Assembly: GCA_024305405.1 (NCBI GenBank)
Contig: JAKNDB010000068.1
Coordinates: forward strand, 9,781,501 to 9,845,500
Origin: Dirofilaria immitis
Taxonomy: Eukaryota > Nematoda > Chromadorea > Rhabditida > Onchocercidae
DNA length: 64,000 nucleotides
Reading direction: 5' to 3'
This document shows positions 1 through 13,523 of the stretch, piece by piece. Positions within the stretch are counted from its first letter, which is position 1. Every line of letters begins with the position of its first letter. Under the pieces are notes generated by a model, which searched no databases, was not told the DNA's origin, and was given only the letters and a program-made list of their open reading frames with translations. The position numbers and the translations under genes were made by a program.

Positions 1-314
1 CAATAAACGAACGAAATCTTGGTCAATTATCTCTTTCTGCATATTTGCTACTATTTATTACAAACACTTTGAAAAAATATATATATAAATGGATCATTGA
101 GGATCAGTGATAGACTTCAGTTTTATGGGGACAGTCTTTGAATTTTATATTTTTTCTGAAAAATAAAAATGATATTGATCTCTCTAACTCTAGTGGATAA
201 AAGAAAATTTTTTGAAAAAAAGTTTTTACTTCTCTAATGATTCTTAATAATCAAGTAGTTGTGATAATGATATTTGAGTTTGTTATTCATAAGATTTCTT
301 ATTCATTTTTTCAG

Positions 315-417
315 GCGCTCAAAATTTGACAGTTACCTTAGCAGACTGTTTACTTCCGCAACTCGTGGACGTTTTATTTTTGACAGATCGAGCTCTGAAC
401 GTAGCGCAACAATTTAA
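315..417 (+). CDS. possible last exon of an upstream gene
   Basis: A TTTTTTCAG acceptor ends at 314 and is followed by an open stretch that closes with TAA at 415-417. It reads RSKFDSYLSRLFTSATRGRF and then a Ser/Arg-rich tail. The composition looks protein-like, but I do not recognise a family and the gene would begin outside the window. A second frame is also open here (LTVTLADCLLPQLVDVLFLT), so the frame is not certain. This is weak evidence for a 3' exon. Confidence 0.3.
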
Positions 418-1252
418 TTATAATATGTGCATGCTTAAAGAACGAATACTTACATACAACCATATTTGCTCCTGATTTTGTTGTTCTTATTTTTGACCAT
501 TACTTATTGGAACTTAAGATAGGAACCTAGTTAAAAATTGGTAAAGTGTTCAAAATACATTTCATGATTTCCTTCTTGTTTTTTTTTCGTTTTTCCGAAA
601 TATCAGGTACATCCTTCCGAAGCATGGAGCAGCTTCGTAAGAAGCCCAAAGCAAAGAAAATATTAGGTGGTCGTCTTTGTTGTACAAATATATTATTGAT
701 AATTTCTCAGGATAACATCGTGTATAAACTGTGTTATGAAGAAATGGTAATATTGCATAGTATTTGTAAATATTTTTGATTACTGTGCGGTTCAATTTTT
801 CACAAGCTATTCATATTTATTTATATTTTTATAAAATGTACTATAACGTTGAATATTAGCTTTAGCTGAATATATGCAGTTAGTTGATGTTCCGGGTGAA
901 CAGATTTAAAAAGTTTACTTGATTAAACTTGCGTGACCGATGATTGGAAGCTAAGTTCAAAATACTATTTTCAGCTAACTGGTTTCAGTTATTTTTAATT
1001 TTTAATATCATTTCGTTTTCTATGGTGGCTAGATCTATGAGACCTGAGAGAAGTAGATTTTGTATTTTTTTGTATTTTTCTGAGATTCACAGTGCTGGGA
1101 TATTGTAGCTCATGGATTTTATGCTGTAATCAAAAGATACTTGAGGAAGGAAAATTTATACTTGGCGACTTGAGCGAGTGAATCACCCTTAAGTTCCCAT
1201 GTAAGCTATACTATCTCCTAAGTAAGTAGAGAATTTGCTCCTTAATATTCAG
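418..1252. other. stretch before the AAA ATPase with possible small 5' exons
   Basis: No gene can be assembled here. Three short patches could be 5' exons of the downstream ATPase. One starts with ATG at 624 and runs to a GT at 667 (MEQLRKKPKAKKILG). A second lies between a CTCAG acceptor near 709 and a GTAATA donor near 747 (DNIVYKLCYEEM). A third follows a CACAG acceptor near 1091 (WDIVAHGFYAVIKRYLRK), which loosely resembles a LisH helix. The phases of the first two do not fit each other as they stand, so they are not included in a model. Confidence 0.3.
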
Positions 1253-4181
1253 CAAAAATATATCAGTTACAGATATCCAACTATTCTTGAAATGTCAGCA
1301 ATTATAGAACTGAAGGAAGCGCATGCCACATTACTGTACTTGGAAAGCATTTTATATTGCCAAGCAAACAGGATAAAACCATCACCAATAGTTATTCGTG
1401 AAAAGGTAATCTTTGTAATTTGTAAATTGTTCGATTATTTTTGAAAAATGGTTTGCAGATTATTCGTGGATTTTGTTGTGAAACGAGAAAGACCATTCTT
1501 TTGTTTTAGTATTGATCATTTGCCACGACTTTATTAACATACGTTTATTATTTCGAAAGTAATTTTCTCATGAGTATTAATCAGCGTTTGATAATTTGCA
1601 GTCTCTGTGTATCGATGTGTAGAATGGGAAACATTTTTCTCTACACATATGTCATTCTTCCAAAAGTCAGTTCATAAAAGTAGTTGGAATAAGTTTTTAG
1701 GTACTACCGCTGTTATATCGTTTGATGAAATCTTCTGTTTCAATAATGTTTTTCACGGAACAAAATAAAGATCAACTGACCGTTATCATTAATTTATTAG
1801 AAGCTGGTCTGAAATTCTGTCGTGGTACAAAAATTCAAGTAAGTCAATTCCATACAAATTTCACGTTGGTCGACGAAACATTCAAATTTTTGTAAATTTA
1901 TAGAATTTGCGATTGGATACTCTCGATTCTTTTCATATTGGACGAAAAGAAGCTATTGAACGTACTATTGTTAAAGACAAATCGGAACTTCCTACCATGG
2001 ATGATATTATTGGACAAATAGAAGTTTGTTTTCATTTTGAGTGCTCCTTTAATTTTCAGCATATTTTCACTCCTGCTTGATTAAATAATTTGTTAAGGCT
2101 AAGAAGGCTCTATTAGAAGCCGTGGTTGATCCTTTCTTATATCCGGAATGGTTTGCTGCATCAGGACATTATCCTTGGCGTTGCGTTCTTCTTTATGGTC
2201 CGCCGGGAACTGGTTAGAGTTTCCTTATAGGACTTTTAAAATAATTGCCATTACTTATTATTGTCCAATTGTTTAAATAATTATGGCCTCAGCTAAACTT
2301 ATTTTTCTACCATGTATCTCAAAAAATTCTATAAAATTGATTTTTGATTTGATTTGGATATTAGTCCATTCAGATAAAGCCTGCTTGGCAGGTAATATTA
2401 AAAATAAAAACAAAAGTGGATAGGAAAAAAGATATTTCAGGTAAAACACGTTTATCTCAGTCAATTGCACGAGAAATGAATACCAGATTTTACCAGGCAA
2501 AGTATACATAATTATGGACAAAAATGATTGGTCTTCTTTTAAACTTTACAGATAATATATGAACTATATTCTGTTAGCTTTTAAACGGAACATATTTTTA
2601 TATCAAAGAAGCCATAGTTTAATGAGGTCAATAAATAGTTCATATTTGGCTCATCTCAGGTTTCCTCCTCAGATTTAATTTCAACCTGGATTGGTCAGAG
2701 TGAAAAATTAATTCGTGAACTTTTCGATCATGCTTTAGCTCATGATGGTGCATCGGTCATATTTATTGATGAAATTGATAGTTTGTGCCGGGTCAGGCAG
2801 ATTACTGAAGATGATAATATTAGGCGTGTTAAGGTAAATGTGTGTTTGTATGTTTTTTCCAGAAGTAAATTCTGCTTTTTATTAATGTTTGTAATAGGTT
2901 GAAAAACAATCTTTTTCCATTAATTTCTTATAATAGTTTCAAATCCTTTTTTTGCTTAGACTTAGTCGTTTAACTTATTTGACCATCGAGAAAAATTTTA
3001 CGCTATTTACTGAATATACTAGTACAAATTTAAATGTGAAATAGAATCTTAAATCAAATCAAATGTGATGGTTCATTTGATAAACAGTATTCGGTTCAAA
3101 TCAAATTTAAATTTATTAGTTCTGCAGTTTACAGACAGAATTGTTTTTGCAACTGCAAAGATTGCAAAGTTCACAACGTTCTGTATTGCTTATTTGTGCA
3201 ACTAATTGTCCATGGGAATTGGATGCTGCTTTCTTGAGACAGTTTGTCCTTATTAGTTTACAACTAAATTAAGTTCTTTTATTTTAGGAAATTGTTATAT
3301 AAAGAATGCATTCAAAAATTTAGAGAAAACGAAATAAATATCTTCTTCAGTTGTCTTTCCTTTTAGTTTCGAAAAAGGATTTTTGTTGGTTTGCCTGATG
3401 CTGCGTCAAGAGTAACCTTACTAAAAAGTTCATGAATGTGAGTCCCAGTTTATTTCATCAATTATTTGTTTTAAAATTAAGTGATAATAAGAAATTAGAT
3501 ACCTAAAACAGGTTTGGATGTCTAAGACAGGTTTAGGTGATCTTTAAAATCTCTTAAAATCTTCAAGTTTATATCATTTCTAAATAATTTCATTTTGTTT
3601 AGAAACTTACTATATCGAGCAACATTAATTGGAATGTTTTGGAAACTGTAACAGATGGTTTTAGTGGTGATGATCTAAGAAGGTTTGCTCGAGAAATCGC
3701 ATTTTTGCATTTCAATAAATTCAAGGTATGTTATCTTTCTTCATTTGTTTCTATATATGTGTATATATACGCTTATTTTGATGAGTTGAATAGAAGAGTA
3801 AAAACTGAAAATTGCTCGTCTTCTATTGGTATCCATAAAATTTTCTTCACCTTGGCTATTAACATTTTTCTAATATAGAATTTATTTTCACATTAATTTC
3901 TATTATCACATCGTTTCAGCAAACATTGTTTTCTGAAAACATGTGACGTTTGGATGTAAAAGATTAGTGTATGGAATAATGAAATGTTAAAATAAATTAA
4001 TTATCCATTATTCTTGTATTTACAGGAGTTATACAATCTCAATTGCGCTATTAGCAGGTCACGCTTAGCAGCTCAGATTCCAGTAACCATGGAAGATTTT
4101 GAACAAACGCTTCAGAAATTTTGCCCTACTGTAGACGGACTCACGCTATCTAAATATATGGAATATTCAAAACAAATTTAG
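1253..4181 (+). CDS. Katanin/Vps4-type AAA ATPase
   Basis: This meiotic-clade AAA ATPase belongs to the katanin p60/Vps4/fidgetin group, whose members remodel microtubules or ESCRT filaments by hexameric ATP hydrolysis. Exons run 1253-1405, 1701-1838, 1904-2023, 2098-2212, 2441-2496, 2660-2833, 3135-3245 (or 3242), 3367-3437, 3603-3725 and 4026-4181. The Walker A motif GPPGTGKTRL is split by the intron at 2213. Walker B is VIFIDEIDSL, sensor 1 is CATNCPWELDAAFLRQ, and the last exon carries a Vps4-like C-terminal helix. About 405 residues are visible, and the true start lies upstream. Two oddities: the intron at 2497 starts GCAAAG, and exon 8 is 71 bases with an in-frame TGA at 3433-3435. One extra A in the run 3423-3427 restores the frame and gives phase-0 joining at a GTGAGT donor. 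The family is sure, the subfamily is not. KATNAL2-like is possible. Confidence 0.88.
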
Positions 4182-7100
4182 AAAGACTGTAATTAATCAT
4201 TGATTGCTTTTGATTTTGTTATTATTGTATTATATTTGCGGTTATTTCACCTTACTGACTTTCGAAAACTGGTGATGTTTGTTCTTCTCACTGGTTTTTT
4301 TCTTTATTGTTTTATAAACAAGAAGCTCTTCCAATTACTAGTAGATAACTAATAATTAGATTATTCAATTATTAAATTTCATTTGACGATCTTGTTAATA
4401 TAGTGGATGCATCATAATGCTAATTTACTGGTTATTCTTACATTTATCATTTATTTTGCATTGCTGTGTAATCTTTATCTAAAGAAAATTTTTTCAATGA
4501 AATTGGTGGTTTTTCATAGTTTACCGGTATTAGTAAAATAAGAAGTGAAGGAAAAGATATCTCTTCCCAGGAATTTTGGTTATTCTTAAATTAATCTCGG
4601 CAACTTGACTCTAATTTTACTATTTCTCTAGATTTTTTTTCACTGGAGAATAACAACCCTCATTTCTTTTTCTTCTTCCTCTGAAGCAGGAAAATTCTCA
4701 TGTGGTTCATATTGAAATTAGTTTCTGCTTGAGTGCTAGCAGTTAAGTCATGTGAGAGGTAAGGGTGTGGTTTACAATGTTATCTGCAACTGCATTTTCA
4801 GAAAAAGATGGATTAAGCGTGAAAGATAACGCACTGATATTATCTATATATAGATAGAAAGAGATACACACAAATGCAGCAATAAGGATTTGGAGCTTAG
4901 TAGAATACGGGATGCCAATCGTATATATATATATATATATATAGATTATATATTTGTAGATATGTACATGAATAAATAAATAAGTATATACAATGTTTCA
5001 TTGTTTATTTGTTGATTGTTCAACTCATTTATTTACAAGAAATATATGGTTAGTCTGAAAATTAATTTTGTCACTATCTACTCATTCTGAAGGCCTTTGA
5101 AAAGTGGTTTTCGGGTAAAAAAAAAAAGAAATTTCCTTGTAAAGAAGGATAGAGAGGATAAAGATGAGTAAGGGAAGAGATGCTTGGAACATGCAACTAG
5201 AAAACAAATCAGTGTGTTAGTGCCAGCCAAACCGAGCTGCCACTGTTGCAGGATTAGTAATTCAGGCCATCGTGGCAGCACAAGCGGCTACCACTCAATG
5301 CACTACCTCAATCGTCTGCTTCTTATTAGTATAATCTGCTCTTCTTCCTTCATCAATTTCATCCACTCAAGGTAATCTTCGCTCTTCTGTTCCTTCCTTT
5401 ATTTTGAAACATTATTTGCTTCACCTTTTTACTATTTACATTTATTCATTCAGATGGTCTAGGCTTGAAAATGTTTCCTCATCATATCATCGTTCATGAA
5501 ATTTTACTGATAATAAATAGTCTAAGAGAAAGGTCAGTCTCTGAGTTTTTATTGATGCTCTACATGTCTTCAAAATATTTGCGATGCTCACTTCGTGTTC
5601 TCTGTTTTATGGCTCCATTCTTTATATCTTTATATTATTGATATAATATAGTATTGATCCATTATTATCATCTAATTGATAGGTACTGTTGTTTTATTGA
5701 TTCTATATTAATCGTATGATGATTCGTTTAATGTATAAATAGTAGACAGGTAATGAATTAGAGTACCAGAGACAACTGTTTTGCCTATCAGTTAATCAAA
5801 AAACATGAATATTTAGACGTAAATTAATATTTAATTATGAAACTTACGAAATGTTTTTGGATATAATATCAGTGGTTTTGGTGGTACTGTTGCAAGCACT
5901 CTCTCTCGTTGAAAAAGGGAACAAGAATTCATTGTCGAACAGATTTCGAACTTTCAGATTTGTTTATACAACTAAGAATATAATTAGGTAATTAGAAGTT
6001 GGACCAAATCCTCATTTATACACAATATATTATCTTATAAATTTATGTCCTACACCATGTTGTATCAGATTATAAATTGGACTGTGAAATCCATACAGTT
6101 ATTGCATCACAGCATTGATTGCATATTAAGTCGTATTCAAGAAATTTGCTTACCACGATGTATAAAATTAGAATCTTATCAAAATAAATTCTGAGACAGA
6201 TGTTGAGAAAATGAAAAATCGACTACTTGACAAATCTTTGTATTCCAATCCACTCCTTTGCAATTCTCTACTGTCCCATTCTCTTGTGAATTTTCTCAAT
6301 ATTTTTTAAACTGAGTCCTGAGAATTGAATATGAGTGTTTTTCAGTTTATGATTATCATTACTCACCTTGGACATCATTTCTTCATTTATAGCCATTACT
6401 TATCTTGGACGTCGTCCTTCGTTCCTCTTCTTGCGTGTTTTCTCTTGCATTTAGTCATTTTCATATTTCCTATTGAGTTCATTTCTTTTTGAATATTTTC
6501 TAATGAACTTATTCTTTTTGAATATTTCTTATCGAATTTATCCTTTCTGAATACTTTCTGCTAGATGTACTTGTACTCTAATTTTAAAATTTCTTTTGAA
6601 TATCAAGTTTATTCGAATAACAAACAACCTTAGAAGAATCAAATAAGTGAGGAATGATAGCAAAAAAAAGAAAGAAAGATTCTTCTCTTCACCAACTGGC
6701 AAATATCAGGTATTGCAAGTTATAAGAAGTTCTACTTTTCGTCTTTTCTGTATTTACCAAATCTAATCTAATTGATACCTTACTCATCTATGCTTTTGAA
6801 ATTGTCCTCTCCCTCTTCTCTCTATCCATTTCACGATCCTTGTTCCTTTGTGATATATTTTTTTACTTTTTTGTTAATTGATTTTGCAAACTATATTTGC
6901 TTGTTATTTACTCAATTAAATCTCTTTAGACTATTGTTGTCTTGTCATTTCTTTTCATTTTAATGTCGTTTTGAAAGATAATGTTAACGAATTTTTACGT
7001 AAAATTGAAAATTAAATTTTTCATTGATATTTATTAAAAAAATATATATCCAATTAACAAGGGATTGTTATTGCATCTATTTTTTCTTTTTATACTAACA

Positions 7101-8846
7101 CAATCAAAACTTATTCTTGTTTCTAATAAAATAAATGTATTTTGTAAGTATTCTGACGATTCGATATTGAATAAGGCCTAACTAAGCGACCATCTATCTA
7201 ATTTATATTTTCATAGATAAATCAAAGGAAAATTTGGTTTTGGTTCTTCACTGCCGTGAAATTTCTCAACTAAGTTTAAAATATTATAGAAGTAGGCAGG
7301 TCATCATATATTGATACTACGGCGGATAATCATTGCACTCTAAATATTATGTTTTTTTTCTCCTTGAAGTTGAGAGTTCTGTAGAAATTCAAAGTGAAAT
7401 TCATAAATGCTTTAGCCGTTTTCAAGAAACTTTCGACTGAGACTATTGCAATGATTAGAAGTGAATGAATTTTGTTCTGAAGGAGTAAAAATTGCAAAAA
7501 TTCTTGATTGGTTCAGTTGAAGTAATTAAGAAAGCGAAAACATCATATTGAAAATCCTAATCAACCAGAACCTTTTAAAGTTTTCAAATTTAGTGAAAAA
7601 TTTTTTAAGATTGAAATCTTTGAATAATTTCAGCAATCTCAATATAAAATTGGTGTGGCATTTCTTCATGTCTAATCATTTTCATTCGTTGGTATATTTT
7701 TGAAAATGTAACGAAAAAGAAAATGCATTTCGATCAAATTATTCCTTATCCACTTAGTGCCTTTTTCATTCTATTTTCCTCTGTCACTTCGCTTTGATTT
7801 TACCCTTTGATTTCAACCAAATATTTCAGTCTTCTTTTTCTTCTTCAACTTTTTCTTCAAACTTTTTGCTATTTTATATGGATTTGAGGAAAATATCAAT
7901 TGCAATTGCTTGGAAATAGTTGCGAAAAAAAAAGAACCAATAGAAATGAGAAAAAGTATAGAATAAATAGCACCAAATCGAATTTCTTCTTTGTTTCAAA
8001 AATTCGAAAATAGTAATAACAAATGTCTAGCAATGCCAGATGTACCACTATATCTGAGGAGAAGATTTATAATTAAAAATTATTCCTTTTCAATTTCTTT
8101 TTTAAAAGCACAGCGCTTAACAAGATGATCAAAACTTGCCGCACATGATGATGGTAAGGAGTGACTTACCTTTAATCAGATCATAGCAAAGTGTCATCTC
8201 TCCATCATTCTCTCCTCCACTAAAAGATTAATGGAATGAAATGCTCTTTCTAACTCGATTGTTTCTTGGCTTAAATAAATACTAAGAGATTTGGGAAAAG
8301 TCAGTCTACTGATTCTTAAATTTTTGAATAAAATTTTTATTAAAAAGTGGGAATGAAGTTAGTGCGATCATACGGCAGAAGATTTTCAACCACCCAAATA
8401 TATTATGGAAGGGAGTTGGGCTTATTTAACTGAAAATTTTTAAAATTTTTTTATTGGCACAATTTGCTATTGTCGTAAGAAACTATCGGCAAATAGAAGT
8501 ACTCAAATTGAGGGAGGTAAGAAGACATAAGAGAAATAATTAGCAGTGAAAATACTTAATGAATTGGCAATCAAACTACAAAGCATTTGAAAGTTCTACA
8601 TGAATTTTCTATATGAAAAAAAATTCTGTATGAATTCTAAAATATATGGACTTTTTATGTTTCACTTATCTTCCACCTGTGCATGAAAATTAAATAAACG
8701 GTTGAATCTTCAAGCCAGAAAGTAAAATCTTAGGAACTCCATTTTCATAGATTTAACATCCTTGAAATTGAAACACACGGATGTTGGGATACGTATAAAA
8801 GTAGTCTCACTATGGTACGACATCTCTCTCCTTTTACTACTTGCAG
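4182..8846. other. long AT-rich intergenic stretch, or first intron of the channel gene
   Basis: I see no multi-exon gene here. It holds a TA microsatellite (4922-4943), short purine and pyrimidine runs, and one possible signal-peptide exon. The latter begins at ATG 5298 and encodes MHYLNRLLLISIICSSSFIN before a GTAATC donor at 5372. It could be the first exon of the channel gene whose mature part starts at 8847, but its end phase (2) does not match the phase needed at 8847 (1). The link is therefore only a suggestion. Confidence 0.35.
4922..4943. repeat. (TA)n microsatellite
   Basis: About eleven TA units in a row, within the intergenic stretch 3' of the AAA ATPase. Length may be unreliable in this assembly. 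Confidence 0.9.
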
Positions 8847-11800
8847 ATTGTGGAGCGATTCGAAAATTGTAGGTTTGCTCTTTGTAAGCTAAATTTTTTG
8901 GAAATTTTTAAAATTACGAAAAATCATTTCATAAAGCTGTTTTTCAAAAAAATTTATTAAACTTTTCTTTTCAGACAAACAATGTATAGAAAGAATTCAC
9001 GAATTCTTCGAAGGTTGAGCAGGTAGTTCGTTTTGAAATTTAATGACTTAGTATCTCATATCTCTGAAAGAATATTCCACATTCATAATTTTCCTTAAAA
9101 AAATTTATGTCTTAAGTTTTTGTAAAATCTATGAAATATCTATCGTTTTTACAATTTCAGATTATATGATTGGCAAATGGATGAGTATGGTGGCTTACAT
9201 CCAGTGATTGAATCAATTAACGGAAAGGAACAGCAGCCACACTATCCCCATTATCATCATTCAGCAATCTCAGTGGATGATAAAATGAAACGCCAACAAA
9301 CTTGTGCCAATGATTCATTCATTCTGGAAACTATCCTCAAAAAATATAATCGCCATAAAATTCCAGGAGATTCAGTGGTTGTTCAGGTTGAGGTTTGGGT
9401 ACAAGAAATTACGACAATTAGCGATATTACCTCCGACTTTCAAGTAAACTTCTGTTCTTAAATTACAAACTTATCGATTTTACTGTCATATTTGTAGTAC
9501 AAAACAGCATAAGTTAAAACTTATAACCAACATTACCTGAATATAACAGTTCTGCAAGACTTTTAGAAATCTGGAAAAAATTTAAATAAATAACCTGATA
9601 AAGTGATAAAGGAATATGATTGCGATTGCTAAAGGATTTTTTTGCCCATTTAATTTCTATTTCTTTTTTAATTCATCTATTCTTTCGATTTACATTAGAT
9701 TTGATGTATATCTAAATTACAGCTCGATATTTACATAAGTGAAATGTGGTTGGATCCAGCTTTAGATTATTCTTGGATGCAACCCTGTAAATATAATTTG
9801 TCACTGAATAGCGTTTTGCTGGAAAAGCTTTGGACTCCTAATTCATGTTTTATCAATTCGAAAACTGCTGATATACATCGAAGTCCATTTCCAAACATTT
9901 TTTAATGATTTATTCCAATGGATCAGTATGGACTAATTATAGGCTCAAATTGCAAGGTATGTCGTTTTTCTTATACCCTTCTTTTTGAATCTCGAAGAAG
10001 CAAAAATAACCTTCAAGAATGGATGAAATTCCATGTAATACTATACTTTATTTGTTTATCTATGCAGACTTGAAAGTTATATGATTATTTCTCAATATAT
10101 CTATCTGAAAATTCTGAAAATTCAGCTTCCAGACATCGAAAGTTGATGAAATGCTTTTTAGTAGATTTCTCGGTAATTCATTAGCAAGCAATTTTTGGCA
10201 TAGATAAAATTTTTCTTCCTGTATGCTTCTATGCTTCCATCAAGTTGAAAAATTCATGAAAAACTTTTTTTAATAGTTTGGTAAAAAATTGTAATGGTTT
10301 TCAATTCGATATACATTCTGGCATTTTTATCTTTTTTCCATTCTGTTTCTGTATTCGAAAATAATTTTTGGATTCGATTTCAGTTTAGTAATCCCTCAGT
10401 ATGATTACTTCGTATTTTTCTAAGTGAAATATTGTAAATATTAAAAATAACAGTTTGAAGTTTAAATATCAAAATATGACTTAAAGAATCACTTTACTCA
10501 AACTTTACTCTTTAGCCTACTTTCAATTGCAATTGGCTAAAGTCATATGCAAAAATAGTAAGAAGAAACACAAAATTTCAAATAATAAAAATTAAAGATC
10601 GATTTAAAGGATTTATGAAAATATAAATCAGTAATATCCAAGCAAAAAAAGATAATGTTACATTAAAATCCATAAACTTTAAGAAAAAATGTCAATTTCA
10701 GGACCATGCATTATGGATTTAACAAGATTTCCATTCGACAATGTTACATGCTCGCTCACTTTCGAAAGCTTCAAGTGAATTCTTCAAATTCATCTTAAAA
10801 ACTTTAAAAATACTATGACAATTATTCCATTAATTATGTGACTGCTAGGTTTCGAGTTTATGCCAAAAGTTATCTATTCTTTAAAAAAATTCGAAAGGAC
10901 AAAGACGATTTAGCATTATTAATCATTGCGAAATTAATGAAAACAAGCAAAATTTGAAAGGAAAAAAGGCAAACAAATTTGCAGAATTAAGACATAAATT
11001 TATTTTCGATCACTTAATATCACTTTACTCAAAAATTTTGCTACAGTAAAAATTATAAAACAGTTAAAACATTAACCAAAAAAAATAAACAAAAAAATAA
11101 TATATGCAAAAAAAATAAATTGTTTGTTGAAATAATAATTTTCTTCAATAAATTTCACTTTTTTTCTTTTTGAATAACTCTGATGATGCACAAAAGCCCC
11201 ATTACTGACAGTCGACTTGAATTGATGGAATAATTTTCCAGTTTCTGAAATGCATGTTTGGTAGCGTCTCAGGGATTGTAGCTGTCACGTTGCTTTTTTT
11301 TCAATTCTATTCAAAGATGTAATAGTTTTAATGTTTGGGCAAGCATATTTCGCAGAATATTCGTAATTTTCTATTTTTGTTCTTTTAGTTATAATACTGA
11401 TGAAGTTCAAATGGTTTGGTCGCCACTTGGTGTTTCAAAAATGCGTGAAAAAATGGAACTAGCTGATTATGAGCTTACCGGTATAGAGAACCTCAGGAAG
11501 ACAGAGGTCTCTTTTATGTATTTTATTATATCGTCCTTCAATTGATACAAGAATTTGTTGTTGATCTTTGTCATTTATTGACATATATATCTAACTAACA
11601 ATATTGAAAAATAAGATAATTACAATTAATTCTTTTTTCCGACATTTGTTCTTTAGAAAATTTTCTTCAGCCTTATCCCGCTGGTTTTTGGCATGAATTA
11701 ACAATGAGATTTCATTTTAAAAGACGCGCAGGATGGTATATTCTGCAAGCTTATCTTCCAACTTATCTTACTATTTGTATATGTAAGCTACTTCAATGAC

Positions 11801-13523
11801 TGATTTAATAATTTCTGCTGTGAATTTATCAATATGTCTTACGTTCTTTGAATTTTTTTTCTTATTGTCGACAAGGACATTACATATTGTCGCTGAATAA
11901 AATTGGTTGTTATTTATTGTTGTTTAGTTATGGTGGAAAAATGCTGTCATTCCTTTAAGAGCAACATATTAGAACTAGATTTCTTATTAGTTAACCTGAT
12001 ACGTTTATCGTTTATTTTAGCATGGATTTCGTTTGCTCTTGGTTCCAAAGCAATACCAGCACGAACAATGTTAGGGGTTAATTCACTTCTTGCAATGACT
12101 TTTCAGTTTGGCAATATTATAAGAAATTTACCGCGAGTTAGCTATGTCAAGGTTTGTAATTTTTGTATTGTTTGTAATAAAAATGTGTACTGATTTGCAG
12201 TTGTTGAATGAATAGTGAAATACTTAGTAAATGAATTCATTTTTAGGCAATAGATGTTTGGATGCTAAGTTGTATGACTTTCGTATTCTGTTCATTGTTG
12301 GAGCTTGCGTGGGTCGGATACTTGAGCAGGGAAGAACTCGAAGCACCTAAATCCGTAACAACAAAGGTATTACCAGCAGTGCATCATGATAATAACAGTA
12401 TCAACTTACCAACAACAACGCATCAAGACCATTATGAAACGAATTCTGTACTTTCCAGGTCAAATTTTACATTGTCAAGATTCTGTCCCATATATTATCA
12501 AATTAAATATGTTTCGAATATATTCAGAATCCTCAGGGACTTCTTTCCTATTATGCTATGGATGTTCAAAATTTTTCCTAATTTTTCTACTTTTTTTTTT
12601 TAATTTTAATGGACAAATTAAAGTAATTGAATTGATCAGTGATTAAATTTTATTCAGTTGATCTATGGACTGAATGTTACAGACGGAGACCAGCAATTTC
12701 TGAGGAAGAAAATGCATTGATAAGTCTTGCACATGGTAATGATTACGGTTACATACCGCCAGGTTACGGTCTCAACGATCATTTGAAAGCAACTATGGCT
12801 TCCATAGCTGGACCTTGCGGTTGCTTGCAGCAAGAGCCAATGCCTAATACAAAATCCTTTTCATCCATTCCAACATCACACGATCCTAACGAACTCTCCA
12901 AACAAAGGGTACATCGTGTTTGAATATATTTATTGATTTCTTAGAGATTCACAAGAATTTTTATGATTAATGAACTTCATTGCACGTATCTTAGACAATA
13001 TTTTTCCTCGTTATATTTCATTTCAATTTATATTCTTGATGATTATTTATGACATTTATATACCTTTTATCAATCAAAGGTCGTAAATTTGGACTTCGAA
13101 AATTTTCAGAGCAAATTAAAGTTTTGCAGTTCTTGAGAAAGTTTGCATAGTGTAATTACTTTAAACCAAATCGATTGTAGTGATATTCATAGCTACGTTA
13201 CAAACTTATCAGATTCTGAATAAAAGAAAAGGTTTAACCATTATATTTCGCATCTCTTTTGAAAAGCGAGCGTGTTACAGGTAGCTTCTTATTGCGAATA
13301 TAGCTGCAGCGCTATTGCGAATTATGTGAAGTAACCGTTTCTTAATATCTTAATGTTGAGTTTGCCAAACTATCATATCAATAGTCTTTTTTTTTTTAAA
13401 TTTTTAAGAGGTATTTTTCAGGAACGAGCAACACAGTATATTGATAAGTTATCAGCAATACTATTCCCGATGTTATTCAGTGTGTTTAATATTGCTTATT
13501 GGTATCATTACCTCAAGGATTGA
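8847..13523 (+). CDS. Cys-loop ligand-gated anion channel subunit (GABA/glycine-receptor type)
   Basis: This is a pentameric ligand-gated channel subunit in the plasma membrane. Exons are 8847-8868, 8975-9022, 9161-9443, 9723-9956, 10702-10774, 11389-11480, 11657-11782, 12021-12151, 12247 to about 12458, about 12656-12908, and 13422-13523. The ligand-binding part includes [13 protein letters not shown] and the Cys-loop segment [18 protein letters not shown]1 is [19 protein letters not shown] onward, M2 has the PAR motif of anion channels ([20 protein letters not shown]), M3 follows SYVKAIDVWML, and M4 is [18 protein letters not shown] just before the stop. The sequence resembles the nematode lgc/ggr subunits. 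In exon 4 the frame stops after PFPNIF at 9903-9905. One more T in the run 9898-9903 restores [14 protein letters not shown]. The joint inside the M3-M4 loop is uncertain, and so are the start and signal peptide. Confidence 0.88.

Noticed and set aside
3423..4181. Calling the AAA ATPase, channel, SBDS or kinesin genes pseudogenes because of stops
   Set aside because: Each stop is removed by one base in a homopolymer, everything else (motifs, phases, splice sites) is intact, and the same defect recurs in unrelated essential genes.
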